Of a stretch of DNA of 30,587 bases, positions 13,674 through 23,400 are shown piece by piece (position 1 is the stretch's first letter; every line of letters begins with the position of its first letter). The DNA comes from Candidatus Fermentithermobacillaceae bacterium UBA3951 (GTDB lineage Bacteria > Bacillota > Sulfobacillia > Fermentithermobacillales > Fermentithermobacillaceae), in NCBI GenBank assembly GCA_002385465.1, contig DGDN01000122.1, positions 19,728 through 50,314 on the forward strand. The letters are read 5' to 3'. The notes beneath the pieces are model-generated. The model was given only the letters and a program-made list of their open reading frames with translations. It was not told where the DNA came from and searched no databases. The translations under genes were made by a program, and so were the position numbers.

Positions 13674-16174
13674 CACTGACCGGTGTATCGCCTGACACTT
13701 GACGTAAGCCGGTAGTACCTGATCCCCTCGGTGACCGGAGTTATCCCGGCGTAAGACGTGTCAAAGTAGAGTGCTTGGAGCTTCTGGGTTAACCTGGTCC
13801 AGGCGGCGGACTTCACGGCGTACTTGAGCGGCCCTTGAAGGTCTACCGTGTTCCACCAGATGACGGTGATCGAATAGCCGGGCGGGAGTTCGAGGGTGGT
13901 TTCGCCCTTGAGATCTTCCGGAGAACACCCCAGTAAAGTATGGAGGCCTTGTACCTCAAACCCCTGTAATATGCTCCTCGGCGCCAGGGTTTCGGACGTC
14001 TCTATCGATACTGCGTCTGCGTACCTCTTGAGCCGGAAATCGGCGACCATCTCTCTAAGGTTCGAGCCGGTCGCTGCTCCTGTTTCCCCATCTCTTGCCA
14101 CGTGGGTCCGCACCGGGCTGGCCCAGTCGGATGTCACCGTGTCCTGGAGCGGCAAGCTCTTGAACCCTGAAAGACTCGTGTGCTCGCCCGATTCTTGAGA
14201 AACGTCGTTCACCAAGCTGACTTCTCGGATGGGGACCGGTGCACTAAAGACCACGGAGGACTCATGGTCGTAGGTTTCTTCGGCTACCGCCCAACTGCGG
14301 ATCTCCGGGCCGTAAGAAGTGGGGAGCAGGAACCCTGTGACGAGAATGAGCGCGAGCCCCAGCACCTCGAGGAGAGAGAGCGGGACAAATGACTTGCGGG
14401 CGAAGGGCCGCGGCATCCTCACGGTCGAGAAGATCGAAGCGGCCGCCACTCCCAGAGAAAGCGCCGAAACCATGGAACCGCGGTTTAGACCGGTCCAAGA
14501 GGCGCGGTATACCGCCTGCAAAGGGGGGTCAAACGGATTTCCTGCCCAGAACACTCCGAGAAGGGGCGCAAGGTAGAGGATCCTTGCAGGCCACAGCTTG
14601 TACGCCGGTGGGTCTTGGCCTTCGGGCGGTTGCTTTAGGAGAAGGGTGGCGAGCCCGTGACATACACCGGCTATCATCAAAGGTGGGAGCATTTCCGATT
14701 GGGTGTAGGCGGCGCCGGCCATGAGGGCGGCCAGTATTGCGAGGCTCCATGCGGAACCCCAAACTTTCTTGTCGCCGGATGGATCCTTACCTATTCCGGA
14801 ACGCTCATGGATGTAATGGATCCGGGACCTAACGTTCCAAAGCCTGAGAAAAGCCGCGAGGACCGTAAGCGAGAAGATGATGAACACGAGGAGAAGGGAA
14901 CGCCCCGGAAGGACATCCGATGCGTAACGATGAGACGCCCTATTGCTGAAGAGGGCGTGAAGGACCATGGAGAGAGCGGAAGACGCGCAGGTCCCAACCG
15001 GCAAAAGGAGGGACGACGGGTCTCTTGGTATCCGCGCTATTGCGACGGCAGCGAGCAAAGCTGCCGTGCACAGGCCTAACGCGAGGACGATGTTTCTCGG
15101 TACGTACCGGCTTTCCCCCAATAGCACTAGATAAGGCGTGTCTCCGGCGAGAGGTCCTTCTTTCGGAAGAGGTGTGCCGAGTGCCGAGGCGATGGCCTCC
15201 GCGGCAAGGCTCATTTTCCGGCCTAGAGAAGCTACCGGGGTAGAAGCGGGGCTAAGCTTGGCCGTAGGATCTCCATACAAGGCTCCCACAGTGAGGACCG
15301 GTCTATCTAGGACTACCGGCAACTCATTTTCTACGCGGAGGCTCCGGCCGAGAGGCGCCTCGGGCGAGAGCCGGCCTGCAACCAACGCCGGTTTCGTGTT
15401 CTGCCTGAGCGTCCGGTCGCCGGTAAGAAAAGGGTCCAGGCCTCTGGTCTCGGCCTCCGCAATCACGGTTTCCACAAACGAGACGGGGGCCTTTGGTCCG
15501 GCGATTAAGGGAAGCCGGAGAGACGCTTGCAGGTCGCCCAGGATCAAGAACGCGTCTATCGTTATTCCGTCATTCTCGAGGACGTCGAGGAGAGCCCACA
15601 TCCCCGCCGAGTTCTGGTAGTGGCCCGAGACGAAGGCCAGTCCAAACTCCAGCTCGCTCCGCTCCAGTTTTCTGGCGACTTCCAGCGCGAGCGCCGTTGA
15701 AACCAGAGTGGACGAAGAGGTCGGTATGTCTTCGGGGATGTCCGCAAACAGGTTGTCGTATGGGGAAACTATGAGGTAATCGAGGTCCTTCTTGTCGGGT
15801 GATTCGAGAGCCAGTAGGTTCTCCCCGGTAACGCGCATGTAGACTACGCTTTTTTCCTGCTCGGATACCGTCTTGGTGATATTTGTGTAGGGGAGAACTT
15901 CCGTAGACCACCCCAGGAGCTGGAGATTTCCCGCGAGATAGGAAAGAAACCTGCTCGCTCCATAAGAACCGGTTTTCCGCTCAGGGTAAGAACGTGCTAT
16001 CTCGAAGACAAGGTCAAGCGGGCCCTCTTCCGGCTTGGGCTCACCGTCACCGGGCGTGCTCACGGTCGAGGCAAGGGGGGCCGAATAAGCGGAATTCGTG
16101 TATCCCGTGAACTGGAGACAGGTGGTGACTGTCACTACCGCTACAATCGCCAAGAGGCGCCATGGTTTCCACAT
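13673..16174 (-). CDS. Large membrane protein with degenerate M28 peptidase-like domain
   Basis: An 833-aa protein. A signal-anchor spans residues 4-22. A soluble domain at about 55-340 follows the layout of M28 zinc aminopeptidases: FLSYLAGNLQLLGW, then DYLIVSPYD, STLVSTALALEVARKLERS, LEFGLAFVSGHYQNSAGMWALL. At the metal positions the usual H-x-D reads SPYD (P138), the DN-x-SG block reads TSSST, and the EE pair is GHYQ. So it appears catalytically dead. A block of about 8-9 membrane helices (about 345-640) and an extracytoplasmic beta-rich C-terminal domain (about 640-833) follow. This order recalls eukaryotic ERMP1/Fxna-type M28 membrane proteins. I chose ATG at 16174 with GGAGTG upstream; GTG at 16186 is a poorer alternative. 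Function is unknown. The AtpZ-like gene lies upstream in the same direction. Confidence 0.7.
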   Translation of the reverse strand: MWKPWRLLAIVAVVTVTTCLQFTGYTNSAYSAPLASTVSTPGDGEPKPEEGPLDLVFEIARSYPERKTGSYGASRFLSYLAGNLQLLGWSTEVLPYTNITKTVSEQEKSVVYMRVTGENLLALESPDKKDLDYLIVSPYDNLFADIPEDIPTSSSTLVSTALALEVARKLERSELEFGLAFVSGHYQNSAGMWALLDVLENDGITIDAFLILGDLQASLRLPLIAGPKAPVSFVETVIAEAETRGLDPFLTGDRTLRQNTKPALVAGRLSPEAPLGRSLRVENELPVVLDRPVLTVGALYGDPTAKLSPASTPVASLGRKMSLAAEAIASALGTPLPKEGPLAGDTPYLVLLGESRYVPRNIVLALGLCTAALLAAVAIARIPRDPSSLLLPVGTCASSALSMVLHALFSNRASHRYASDVLPGRSLLLVFIIFSLTVLAAFLRLWNVRSRIHYIHERSGIGKDPSGDKKVWGSAWSLAILAALMAGAAYTQSEMLPPLMIAGVCHGLATLLLKQPPEGQDPPAYKLWPARILYLAPLLGVFWAGNPFDPPLQAVYRASWTGLNRGSMVSALSLGVAAASIFSTVRMPRPFARKSFVPLSLLEVLGLALILVTGFLLPTSYGPEIRSWAVAEETYDHESSVVFSAPVPIREVSLVNDVSQESGEHTSLSGFKSLPLQDTVTSDWASPVRTHVARDGETGAATGSNLREMVADFRLKRYADAVSIETSETLAPRSILQGFEVQGLHTLLGCSPEDLKGETTLELPPGYSITVIWWNTVDLQGPLKYAVKSAAWTRLTQKLQALYFDTSYAGITPVTEGIRYYRLTSSVRRYTGQ

Positions 16175-16241
16175 GAAAAGGTTCACTCCATTGAGATCGG
16201 CTGTACCTTCTCATTTCTGCGGAAACCGCGTTTATCCTGTC

Positions 16242-16511
16242 CTAGGCATGTCCGTTGTCTTTGTCACCGGAGACATGTCTGAAAAGGGCGTACATGCGGT
16301 GCAAGCCGGCAAGGAGACCTAGCAAGAGTCCGGCCGGCGCGAAGAGAGCTCCGTTTCGGTTCCTATCCAGATAACTCCCAATCAAGTAGCCTGCGAGAGC
16401 CGACCCAATCAGCGAGAAACCCGCTCCGAAGACAACGCCTGCCGTAAGCCCCAGGCTTCTCATGCGCTTCCGTGGTTTCCGGCGCCCGCTTTCGTCCGGC
16501 CAACTCCTCAA
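16242..16511 (-). CDS. AtpZ-like small membrane protein (F-ATPase gene 1 family)
   Basis: An 89-aa protein with two membrane helices. After a basic N-terminus come residues 18-34 (GLTAGVVFGAGFSLIGS region) and 42-58, with the family signature of a glycine-rich first helix, YLIGSYLDRNRN between helices, then a Gly/Leu-rich second helix. AtpZ-family proteins usually sit at the head of the F1Fo-ATP synthase operon and help assembly or cation handling; no atp gene is in this window. The TTG start at 16511 has AGGAGGG six bases upstream (16518-16524). An internal ATG at 16463 would give 73 aa without a ribosome site. The long minus-strand frame reaching 17588 is antisense to the aminotransferase and not real. 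The gene precedes the M28-like gene by 67 bases. Confidence 0.75.
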   Translation of the reverse strand: MRSWPDESGRRKPRKRMRSLGLTAGVVFGAGFSLIGSALAGYLIGSYLDRNRNGALFAPAGLLLGLLAGLHRMYALFRHVSGDKDNGHA

Positions 16512-16517
16512 CAAAAG

Positions 16518-16524
16518 CCCTCCT
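16518..16524 (-). promoter_or_regulatory. Ribosome site deciding the TTG start of the AtpZ-like gene
   Basis: AGGAGGG on the minus strand, six bases before TTG (16511-16509). A TATAAT on the same strand at 16562-16557 could be the -10 of its promoter, but no good -35 was seen. Confidence 0.6.
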
Positions 16525-16634
16525 CGTATTGGGATTACGCCTTTTTGTACAGAACCATTATAGACCTTGCCCCAAAGAAGCGGTACGATGTAGGCGTGGG
16601 TTTCCCAAACACAGGTATGGGAGGGTTTTATCAC

Positions 16635-17825
16635 ATGAAGCTTTCGTCTCGGGCCAAGTCCATCGGCGCGTCGCCTACCCTGGCGCTTGATGCCAAGACC
16701 AAAGAGCTTATTCGCCAGGGCGTGGACGTCCTCAGTTTTGGAGTCGGTGAACCCGATTTCGACACTCCTTCTCACATCAAAGATGTAGCCATAGATGCGA
16801 TTAAGGCTGGGTTTACCAAGTACACGCCGTCTTCGGGTATACCCGAGCTCCGGGAGGCAGTATGCGAGAAGCTCAAGAAGGATAACGGCCTGGAGTACAA
16901 GCCCAATGAAGTATTGGTCTCGGTGGGAGCAAAGCATTCTATCTACAATGCGGTCATGGCCCTCTGCGACGACGGTGATGAGGTGATCATCCCCGAACCC
17001 TATTGGGTGAGCTATCCCGAGATGGTCCGGCTGGCCGGCGGGAAGGTAGTCACGCTGCCCACTGGAATAGAGCAAGGGTTCAAGATAACTGCAGAGCAAC
17101 TTGAGGCGGCAGTCACCGACAAGACCTCGCTCCTCTTGCTCAACTCGCCGTCCAATCCGACCGGTGCAGTCTACACCGAAGAGGAACTCAGGAAAATAGC
17201 CGAGGTCTGTGTCAAGCACAACATCGCGGTCATTTCCGACGAGATATACGAGAAACTCATTTATGAAGGGAAGCATGTATCCTTCGCCGCTTTGGGACCT
17301 GAGGTCAAAGCACTTACGGTTACGGTGAACGGCGTCTCGAAGTCGTATGCGATGACGGGCTGGCGTATTGGATACGCCGCAGGCCCAAGAGAAATAATCG
17401 CGGCCATGAGCAATATCCAGAGCCATGCCACATCGAACGCTACCTCGATCGCCCAGAAGGCAGCCGTAGCCGGGCTCACAGGCCCCCAAGAGCCTCTCGA
17501 GGAGATGCGGCGTGAGTTCGAGAAGCGTCGCGACTACATGGCCAAGCGGCTTGACGAGATGCCGGGCTTTAGGTGCCTCGTACCGCAAGGCGCTTTCTAC
17601 TGCTATCCCGACGTATCGGGCGTCTTTGGACGCAAGGTGAAAGGGAAACTCGTTGAAGATGACTCGACCCTAGCGGATATCCTTCTGGACGAGGGCCGCG
17701 TTGCAGCGGTCCCCGGCATTGCCTTCGGGACCAAGGGTTACCTGCGATTCTCATATGCCACCTCAATGAAGGTGATTGAGGAGGGCATGAACAGGATCGC
17801 CGAAGTCATGAAGACAATGGAGTAG
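16635..17825 (+). CDS. aspC: Class I aminotransferase, aspartate aminotransferase type (AspC/AspB)
   Basis: A 396-aa cytoplasmic PLP enzyme of the class I/II aminotransferases. It carries VLSFGVGEPDFDTP (32-45), the KYTPSSGIPELREAV block, NSPSNPTGAVY (170-180), SDEIYEKLIY (201-210), and the PLP lysine K237 in GVSKSYAMTGWRIGYAAG. This set is typical of thermophile/Bacillus-type (group Ib) aspartate aminotransferase, which swaps amino groups between aspartate and 2-oxoglutarate. Some family members accept prephenate or other amino acids. The start is ATG at 16635 with GGGAGGG (16619-16625) upstream. The frame extends 90 bases further without a ribosome site. murD starts eight bases after its stop, so they are co-transcribed. 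Confidence 0.92.
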   Translation: MKLSSRAKSIGASPTLALDAKTKELIRQGVDVLSFGVGEPDFDTPSHIKDVAIDAIKAGFTKYTPSSGIPELREAVCEKLKKDNGLEYKPNEVLVSVGAKHSIYNAVMALCDDGDEVIIPEPYWVSYPEMVRLAGGKVVTLPTGIEQGFKITAEQLEAAVTDKTSLLLLNSPSNPTGAVYTEEELRKIAEVCVKHNIAVISDEIYEKLIYEGKHVSFAALGPEVKALTVTVNGVSKSYAMTGWRIGYAAGPREIIAAMSNIQSHATSNATSIAQKAAVAGLTGPQEPLEEMRREFEKRRDYMAKRLDEMPGFRCLVPQGAFYCYPDVSGVFGRKVKGKLVEDDSTLADILLDEGRVAAVPGIAFGTKGYLRFSYATSMKVIEEGMNRIAEVMKTME

Positions 17826-17833
17826 AACTACGC

Positions 17834-19345
17834 ATGAAGGACAGGGAGAGGTTCAAGCCCGGCTGCTTCAAGGGAGCCAGTGTGGCCGTTGTGGGCATGG
17901 GCAAATCGAACCAAGCCCTGACGCGGTATTTGATAAGAGAGGGCGCGGAGGTAACCTGTTTTGACCAAAAGACCGCCGGCGAGCTCGGTCCGGTTTACGG
18001 AGAGCTCACGGCTCTAGGAGTCAAGTGGAGTCTGGGAAAAGGTTACCTCTCGGCCCTTCCTGCGTTCAAGTGGGTGTTCCTTACCCCCGGGATGAAGAAA
18101 AACCTCCCCGAAATAGCCCTTGCCCGGGAGAACGGCGCCGTCATAACGTGCGAGATCGGGCTCTTTCTTGACCGTTGCCGCTCACCGGTAATCGCGGTAA
18201 CGGGCAGCTCCGGAAAGACCACCACCTGTACCCTTACAGGGCTCATGCTTAGGGAAAGCCTCCCTGGGAGAAAGGTTTACGTCGGCGGCAACATAGGATC
18301 GGTCCTCATCGAACAGGTTGATGATATCCCCGAGGATGCCGCTATCGTCCTGGAGCTCTCGAGCTTCCAGCTCGAGCTCTTAGAGCAGAGCCCGCACGTC
18401 TCGGCTGTCCTTAATATCAGGCCGAACCACCTGGATATCCACGGGAGCTTCCGCGAATATGTGGAGGCCAAGAAGAACATCTTCCGCTTTCAAGGCTCGA
18501 GTGACTGGTCGTTCCTCAATCTCGACGATGAGCTGACGGGGAGCCTCACCCCTCTATGCCCGGGTGGAGTGGGGTTTTTTACTCTGGACGCAGGCAAGGT
18601 TGACGGCAAGAAGGTTGGAATCGGGGAGGGGCCTCCGGTTGCGTGGGCCGAAGGGGGGAACCTCTTTGTCGCTCCGGGGTCTCTTGCATGCGGAGACCTT
18701 TCCGGCGAATGGAGCGGGCGTTCCCACCGGCGGGTGGCACGTAGAGAAGATATGCTCGTACCCGGAGACCACAACGTCCTAAACGCGCTGGCGGCTTCTC
18801 TTCTCTCGCTTTCAGCGGGGGCTACACCTCAGGGCATTGGGCGCGCCATCAGGACATTCAAGGGAGTGGAGCATAGGATCGAGTTCGTGCGCGAACTCGG
18901 GAGCGTAAGTTACTATAACGATTCCATAGCAACATCGCCCGACCGAACCGAGGCTCTTCTTGACGCCATAGAAGGGCCCACGGTACTCATCCTCGGCGGG
19001 TACGATAAGGGAATATCTTTTGACGCTCTGGCCCGGAAGGTAGTCTCAAGGGGAAGTGGGGTTGTGACCATAGGGAAGGCGGCTCCGCTTATTGAAGAGG
19101 CCCTTGCCCGGGCCGAGGCAGAGTTCTCCGAAGGGGCTGTGGAATCCGGGGACGAGAGGCCGGCAGTGCGCGTGGCGAGGGCCTCTTCTATGGATGAAGC
19201 AGTGGCGCTGGCCACTCAGATGGCGAATGCCATAGAGGGGAGGAGTTCGGTTGTACTCTCCCCGGCATGCGCCAGCTACGACATGTTCCAAAACTACGAG
19301 GAACGGGGTCGGATGTTCAAAGAAGCCGTGAGGAAGCTAGGCTAG
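17834..19345 (+). CDS. murD: UDP-N-acetylmuramoyl-L-alanine--D-glutamate ligase MurD
   Basis: A 503-aa Mur ligase. An N-terminal Rossmann-like domain begins with VAVVGMGKSNQALTRYL, followed by the ATP P-loop VTGSSGKTTT (122-131), the NIRPNHLDIHGSF segment, the carbamylated-lysine region EAKKNIFRFQ, PGDHNVLNALAA, and the C-terminal domain with GVEHRIEFV and NDSIATSPDRT. It adds D-Glu to UDP-MurNAc-Ala in the cytoplasm during peptidoglycan synthesis. It is about 50 residues longer than most MurD. The extra sequence lies mainly before PGDHN (about residues 260-300, Gly/Ala-rich) and near residues 420-435. murD normally lies in the dcw cluster; here it is alone after an aminotransferase, with an endonuclease III gene downstream. 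The start at 17834 follows a modest GGAG. Confidence 0.93.
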   Translation: MKDRERFKPGCFKGASVAVVGMGKSNQALTRYLIREGAEVTCFDQKTAGELGPVYGELTALGVKWSLGKGYLSALPAFKWVFLTPGMKKNLPEIALARENGAVITCEIGLFLDRCRSPVIAVTGSSGKTTTCTLTGLMLRESLPGRKVYVGGNIGSVLIEQVDDIPEDAAIVLELSSFQLELLEQSPHVSAVLNIRPNHLDIHGSFREYVEAKKNIFRFQGSSDWSFLNLDDELTGSLTPLCPGGVGFFTLDAGKVDGKKVGIGEGPPVAWAEGGNLFVAPGSLACGDLSGEWSGRSHRRVARREDMLVPGDHNVLNALAASLLSLSAGATPQGIGRAIRTFKGVEHRIEFVRELGSVSYYNDSIATSPDRTEALLDAIEGPTVLILGGYDKGISFDALARKVVSRGSGVVTIGKAAPLIEEALARAEAEFSEGAVESGDERPAVRVARASSMDEAVALATQMANAIEGRSSVVLSPACASYDMFQNYEERGRMFKEAVRKLG

Positions 19346-19414
19346 GTTCTTAGGGGGCCCCTTTGGATTGTGACGGCGAACGACGGAAAGAGATGGGGTT
19401 ACCCGTAGATTGGA

Positions 19415-20113
19415 GTGGACATTCTGGCAGACAACGAGAAGAAGATTAGGGATATCTACCTCTTGCTCAAAGGACACTACCCCGCCCCTTTCTCGGGCCT
19501 TCTCGAGCCCAAGAGAAATAGCCCGGTTGACGTGCTGGTTGCCACGATACTCTCTCAAGCCACAAATGATACCTTGAGCGACAGGGCCTTCGAGGCTCTA
19601 AAGGCAGCATTTCCTACGTGGGAGGGTGTGGTCGACGCCGACCCTTCATCAGTTGAAAAGGCATTGGCCGTAGGGGGACTCCAGAGGGAGAAGACCAAGA
19701 AGATACAGAGCGCTCTCAGGAAGCTGAGAAGCGATTTCGGCGGAGTGACCCTGGACGGCCTCGCCAATAGGAGCCCCCGTGAGTGTTTCGATTATCTGGT
19801 TTCTCTTCCGGGTGTAGGCCCCAAGACGGCTGCGTGCGTTATGGCGTTCGGGCTCAATATACCGGCGTTTCCCGTGGATACCCACGTTTTTAGGCTCGCA
19901 AAGAGACTCGATCTGGTACCCCGGAGATGGACTCCGGAGAAGACCCAGAGGTACCTGGAAGAGATAACGCCCGATGAGATCAAAATGCCGCTCCACTTAC
20001 TCCTCATAAGGCACGGCAGAGAAGTATGCTCGTCCCGAAAGCCTAAGTGTTCGATTTGCGCCCTTAAAGACTTGTGCGGAGGAGATGAGTCCTCCAAGAA
20101 GAATTTCTCATAA
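19415..20113 (+). CDS. nth: Endonuclease III (DNA glycosylase/AP lyase, Fe-S)
   Basis: A 232-aa base-excision-repair enzyme that removes oxidised pyrimidines and cuts the strand at AP sites. The HhH-GPD fold is seen: helix with ILSQATNDTLSDRAF (45-59), helix-hairpin-helix LPGVGPKTAACVMAF (131-145) with catalytic lysine K137, and catalytic aspartate D155 in FPVDTHVFRLAKR. The 4Fe-4S loop is complete: C205, C212, C215 and C221 with C-x6-C-x2-C-x5-C spacing. GTG at 19415 is the annotated start, but its ribosome site is poor (GAGATGGGG is 17 bases away). The 69-base gap after murD shows no strong terminator. Confidence 0.93.
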   Translation: MDILADNEKKIRDIYLLLKGHYPAPFSGLLEPKRNSPVDVLVATILSQATNDTLSDRAFEALKAAFPTWEGVVDADPSSVEKALAVGGLQREKTKKIQSALRKLRSDFGGVTLDGLANRSPRECFDYLVSLPGVGPKTAACVMAFGLNIPAFPVDTHVFRLAKRLDLVPRRWTPEKTQRYLEEITPDEIKMPLHLLLIRHGREVCSSRKPKCSICALKDLCGGDESSKKNFS

Positions 20114-20136
20114 TAGCGACCTGGCGAAACCTATGG

Positions 20137-20319
20137 TTACGGGTTCGTCTTGGTGGATTTGCTGGCGGAATTCTGATCCCTAAGAGCCTTTGCTTGGTGT
20201 ATGTCGTACTCGGGTTCGTCTTTAAGCTCGGTCCCGCAGTGAGGGCAGGGCCAAGTTTCGTAATGGGTGGCAGCGCTGTATGATATCTCCTTGCAGCTTG
20301 GACAAAATTTCCAGGGCAC
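20137..20319 (-). CDS. Small zinc-ribbon protein, 60 aa
   Basis: The protein has two zinc knuckles, CPSC (6-9) and CPHC (25-28), joined by KEISYSAATHYETWP. This is a compact zinc ribbon of the kind found in nucleic-acid-associated and unknown small proteins. The C-terminal half (residues 33-60) is polar and charged. The start is GTG at 20319, with AGGAAGGTGA (20325-20334) five bases upstream. The longer frame up to 20514 is antisense to dnaE and has no such site. It is transcribed divergently from dnaE and converges with nth. No function can be assigned. Confidence 0.65.
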   Translation of the reverse strand: MPWKFCPSCKEISYSAATHYETWPCPHCGTELKDEPEYDIHQAKALRDQNSASKSTKTNP

Positions 20320-20401
20320 GTAGTTCACCTTCCTGATGGATTGTCCGCCAGCTATTGTATAACAGTTGGGCCACAATTCCCATACGTGGAGGCAAACGTG
20401 G

Positions 20402-23400
20402 ATGGATTTCACACATTTACACGTCCATACAGAATATAGTCTATTGGATGGCGCTTGTCGAATAGGCGAGGCCCCGTCTCTCGCCAAGAAGATGGGTATG
20501 GACGCCCTGGCCATTACGGATCACGGCGCCATGTACGGCACGGTCGCTTTCTGCGAATCGTGCAAAGCCGCCGGAGTAAAGCCCATATTAGGGTGCGAAG
20601 TATACGTCGCCCGCAGATCCAGACTGGACAAGACCGCCGGCCTGAGTGACAAACCGTACCATTTGGTTCTCCTCGCGGAAAACCAGACCGGGTACCTAAA
20701 CCTGATGCGGCTTGTATCCATTGGGTTTTTGGAAGGCTTCTACTATAAGCCCCGGGTGGACCTTGAAACTTTGGTCCGCCACTCGAAAGGGATCATAGCC
20801 TTGACCGGGTGCCTCGAAGGGGAACTGGCGGTCCGGCTTTCAGAGGGCAGGACTCAGATGGCCGAAGAGGCGCTTGGGCGGTATCTCGATATCTACGGAA
20901 GAGAAAACCTCTTCATTGAAATCCAGAGGAACGGAGTCCACGGACAGGACCAGGTGAACGCGGGGCTCGTGGAGCTGTCCAAGAGGTTCGGAGTCCCCTT
21001 GGTTGCCACAAATGACTGCCATTACCTCGCGAGAGAGGACGCCGGCCCCCACGAAGTCCTCTTGGCGATACAGACCGGTACGAACCTAAACGATCCAAAG
21101 AGGCTATCCTTCACCGGTGACCAGTTCTACCTGAAGTCGCCCGAGGAGATGGCGGCTATCTTCAGCGATATACCCGAGGCGGTTAAGAACACTGGCATAA
21201 TAGCCCGCCGCGCTGATGTCCGGCTCGACATCGGCAAGATCCACCTGCCCGAATACCCGCTCGGGCCCGGCGAGAGCGCAAGCTCGCTCTTAAGAAGGAA
21301 GGCTTGGGAAGGTTTTCGAGAGCGTTTCGGAGGAAAACACGACCCGGTGCGAGAGGAACGGCTTGAGCGGGAACTCGGGATGATCGACAACATGGGTTAC
21401 TCCTCCTACTTCTTGATCGTTGAGGACTTCGTCTCTTACGCCAAGAAGCAGGGGATAGCCGTGGGACCGGGAAGGGGTTCGGCAGCGGGAAGCTTGGTTG
21501 CCTACTGCCTTGGAATAACCAATGTGGACCCGATCGAGTACGACCTCGTCTTCGAGAGGTTTCTGAACCCCGAGCGGGTGTCTATGCCCGATATAGACAT
21601 AGACTTTCAAGACGACAGGCGCGATGAGGTCATCGACTATGTGCGGCGGAAGTACGGCGAAGACAGGGTCGCGCAGATAATCACCTTTGGGACCATGGCT
21701 GCGAGGGCGGTAGTAAGGGACGTGGGGAGGGCGCTTTCCATTCCCTACGGCGAGGTCGACCGCATCGCCAAGATGATACCTGCCCAGCCGGGAATGACTC
21801 TTGAGCGGGCGATGGAACTATCGCCGGACCTCAGGGCGGCTTACGGGAATGAAGAAGTGCGCAGGCTCTTGGATGTTGCTGTGCGGCTCGAGGGGATGCC
21901 CAGGCACTCATCGATTCATGCCGCGGGGATAGTGATAGGAAAAGGCCCTCTCTGGGACCACGTGCCCCTCGCGAAGACCCAGGACGGGGCTGTGGTCACT
22001 CAGTTTCCAATGGAGGACCTTGAGACTCTGGGCCTCCTCAAAATGGACTTCCTCGCCCTTAGGACTTTGACCGTCATTCAGCGGGCGGTCAATTTGATAG
22101 AACACCAAAAGGGCGAGCGTTTCGATCTGGATGCCATATCGGTAGACGATAGACCTACTTACGAGCTCCTTCAGAGGGGCGAATCACTGGGAGTCTTCCA
22201 GCTCGAGTCGGGATGGGTTAGGGACTTCCTCAAAGAACTCAGACCGGTGAGGCTTGAGGATATAATCGCCGCCGTAGCCTTGTGTCGGCCAGGTCCTATG
22301 CAGCAGATCCCCGAATACCTCCGGGCAAGGAGAGGCACGCCCCATTACCTCCACCCGCTCCTTGAGCCGGTGTTGAAAGACACCTACGGTGTTCTCGTGT
22401 ATCAGGAACAGATCCTCAAGCTTGTTAACGTCGTGGCCGGGTTCAGCCTTGGAGAAGCGGATATCCTGAGGCGCGCCGTAGGGAAGAAAAAACTGGACCT
22501 CCTCCTTGATTCGGAGAAGAAGTTCATAACCGGGGCGGTGAAGAACGGTGTGCCCGAAAGCACTGCCAAAGAGATATTCGACCTCATACTGAAGTTCGCG
22601 AACTACGGTTTCAACAAGAACCACGCGGCTCCCTACGCCCTCATCGCCTATCAGACTGCCTATCTCAAGGCAAACCACCCGAAGGAGTTCATGGCTGCTC
22701 TCCTGTCATCGGTGGCGGGCATCCACGGAAAGGTGGGCATCTACCTTGAGGAAGCGCGCAAGATGGGGTTGGGGGTCTTGGGCCCGAGCATAAACAAGAG
22801 TCGGGTAGAGTTCTCGGTGGAGGGCGAAGCCATAAGATACGGACTCGGAGGTATCAAGAACGTAGGAGAGGCACTGGCACATGCCATTGTCAGGGAAAGG
22901 CGGGATGGAGGCGAATTTCTGTCTCTGGAGGACCTCATCGCCAGGCTGGACTCGAGGCTCCTCCACAAGAAGGCACTGGAGAGCCTCATAAGGTGCGGCG
23001 CACTGGACGACCTGGGGACAAGGTTCGACAATCTGGCGAAGCTCCCCGAGGCCCTCGAAGCGAGGCCCAGGACGGCGCAGGGCCAGCCCTCGCTCTTCGG
23101 GTTTGACCTCCTCCCGGAGCCTACACCGGCGGCGAGCCGCGGTGCGAAAAAACCGCCTTCGGAAGAGAAGGTGGCTCTCGAGGTGAGGCTTAACTGGGAG
23201 AGAGAGCTCTTGGGCATGTACCTGAGCGGCCATCCCCTTGCGAAATACAGCGAATTCCTCAAGAAGCACACAACGCCCATCGCCGAACTCGAGTCCAACC
23301 GCGACGGCACCGAAGTCGCAATCGGCGGACGGATTTCGACCGTCAAGAAGGTTATCACGAGGGCCGGCGACGAAATGGCGTTTATCGCGGTGGAGGACGA

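Noticed and set aside
13673..16174. Active M28 aminopeptidase
   Set aside because: The layout fits M28, but none of the zinc ligands or the catalytic glutamate can be found at the expected positions.
16242..17588. 448-aa minus-strand open frame
   Set aside because: Most of it is antisense to the well-supported aspartate aminotransferase and has no motifs. Only its last 89 codons are real, as the AtpZ-like gene with its own ribosome site at 16518-16524.
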